This document shows, piece after piece, positions 5,445 through 5,683 of a stretch of 5,683 bases of DNA; within the stretch, counting starts at the first letter, position 1, and every line of letters starts with the position of its first letter. Position numbers and translations under genes: made by a program. Under the pieces are notes generated by a model that worked only from the letters and a program-made list of their open reading frames with translations, did no database searches and had not been told where the DNA came from. Source of the DNA: CADAWZ01 sp045114665 (GTDB taxonomy: Bacteria; Vulcanimicrobiota; CADAWZ01); assembly GCA_045114665.1 (NCBI GenBank), contig JBGUKW010000241.1, positions 1-5,683 on the forward strand. Direction: 5' to 3'.

Positions 5445-5683
5445 AAATAAATATCCTATTTTTAAAAATTACATGAAAATTCTTTAAATTTGTCATTTTC
5501 CCTTTTTTTAAAAGTTAAAATTTTTATAATATTATTTCAAATTTTCAAAAATTAATTTTAACTCACCAAATTTATTTTTTATTAACTTGGTAATTAAATA
5601 ATTGATTCACTTAATAGCCGACTTAATAACATATATTATATAAAACTATAAAAAAGAATAAAAAAATATATTGATTTTTTATT
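5445..5683. other. Very AT-rich region without a supported gene; promoter side of the minus-strand gene
   Basis: I find no credible ORF, RNA gene or terminator in these 239 bases. Only short stop-riddled frames occur on both strands. It must contain the promoter of the minus-strand gene. TTGAAA (5540-5535) and TATAAA (5528-5523) occur on that strand, but not at normal spacing for one another, so I do not assign a promoter. Small structures seen are ACCAA (5565-5569) facing TTGGT (5587-5591), and two copies of ACTTAATA (5609-5616 and 5621-5628) 12 bp apart. Confidence 0.5.

Noticed and set aside
5236..5487. Plus-strand ORF of 83 codons opposite the start of the minus-strand gene
   Set aside because: It has no clear ribosome binding site and overlaps the better-supported minus-strand gene, which has a Shine-Dalgarno and an intact terminator.
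5445..5683. Replication origin in the AT-rich tail
   Set aside because: No DnaA-box-like TTATCCACA or iterons are visible; AT-richness alone is not evidence.

Overview
This AT-rich window looks like chromosomal DNA of an anaerobic fermentative bacterium. It carries a catalytic [FeFe]-hydrogenase subunit next to the NADH/NAD+ sensor Rex. Ribosome binding sites are strong (AAGGAGG, AGGTGGT and GGAGGAG types) and intergenic spacers are tight. Low GC, rex and clear Shine-Dalgarno use are all Firmicutes-like, but several other low-GC anaerobic lineages share them, so I do not assign a phylum.

Layout. Bases 1-48 are the last 15 codons of an upstream gene ending in a ferredoxin-type cysteine motif, as expected for the NuoF-like subunit of a multimeric NAD(P)-linked hydrogenase. 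hydA follows at 56-1807: 583 residues, with all four accessory iron-sulfur motifs and the complete H-cluster domain. Immediately after its stop codon is a near-consensus sigma70-type promoter for rex, nested inside a long-looped terminator-like hairpin. rex (1890-2516) ends in a weak hairpin. A two-gene unit comes next. The first gene (2599-4509) encodes a 636-residue protein with a Clp_N-like N-terminal domain but no AAA+ ATPase. It also has long disordered acidic stretches, an 81-bp tandem repeat block, and two unrecognised folded-looking segments. The second, 15 bp downstream, encodes a 100-residue stand-alone FHA domain. A perfect 23-bp stem (4828-4877) forms a bidirectional terminator against a convergent gene (5444-4881, minus strand) for a 187-residue unrecognised protein with possible zinc ligands. 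The last 239 bases are very AT-rich and hold no gene I can support.

How the genes may work together. hydA and its truncated neighbour probably form an NADH-linked, possibly electron-bifurcating, hydrogenase. Rex next door is a plausible regulator responding to the NADH that this enzyme uses. The Clp_N-like/FHA pair appears to be a separate module. I infer that the FHA protein recognises phosphothreonine, perhaps on the Thr-rich repeats of its partner. This pair is the best candidate here for an undescribed system.
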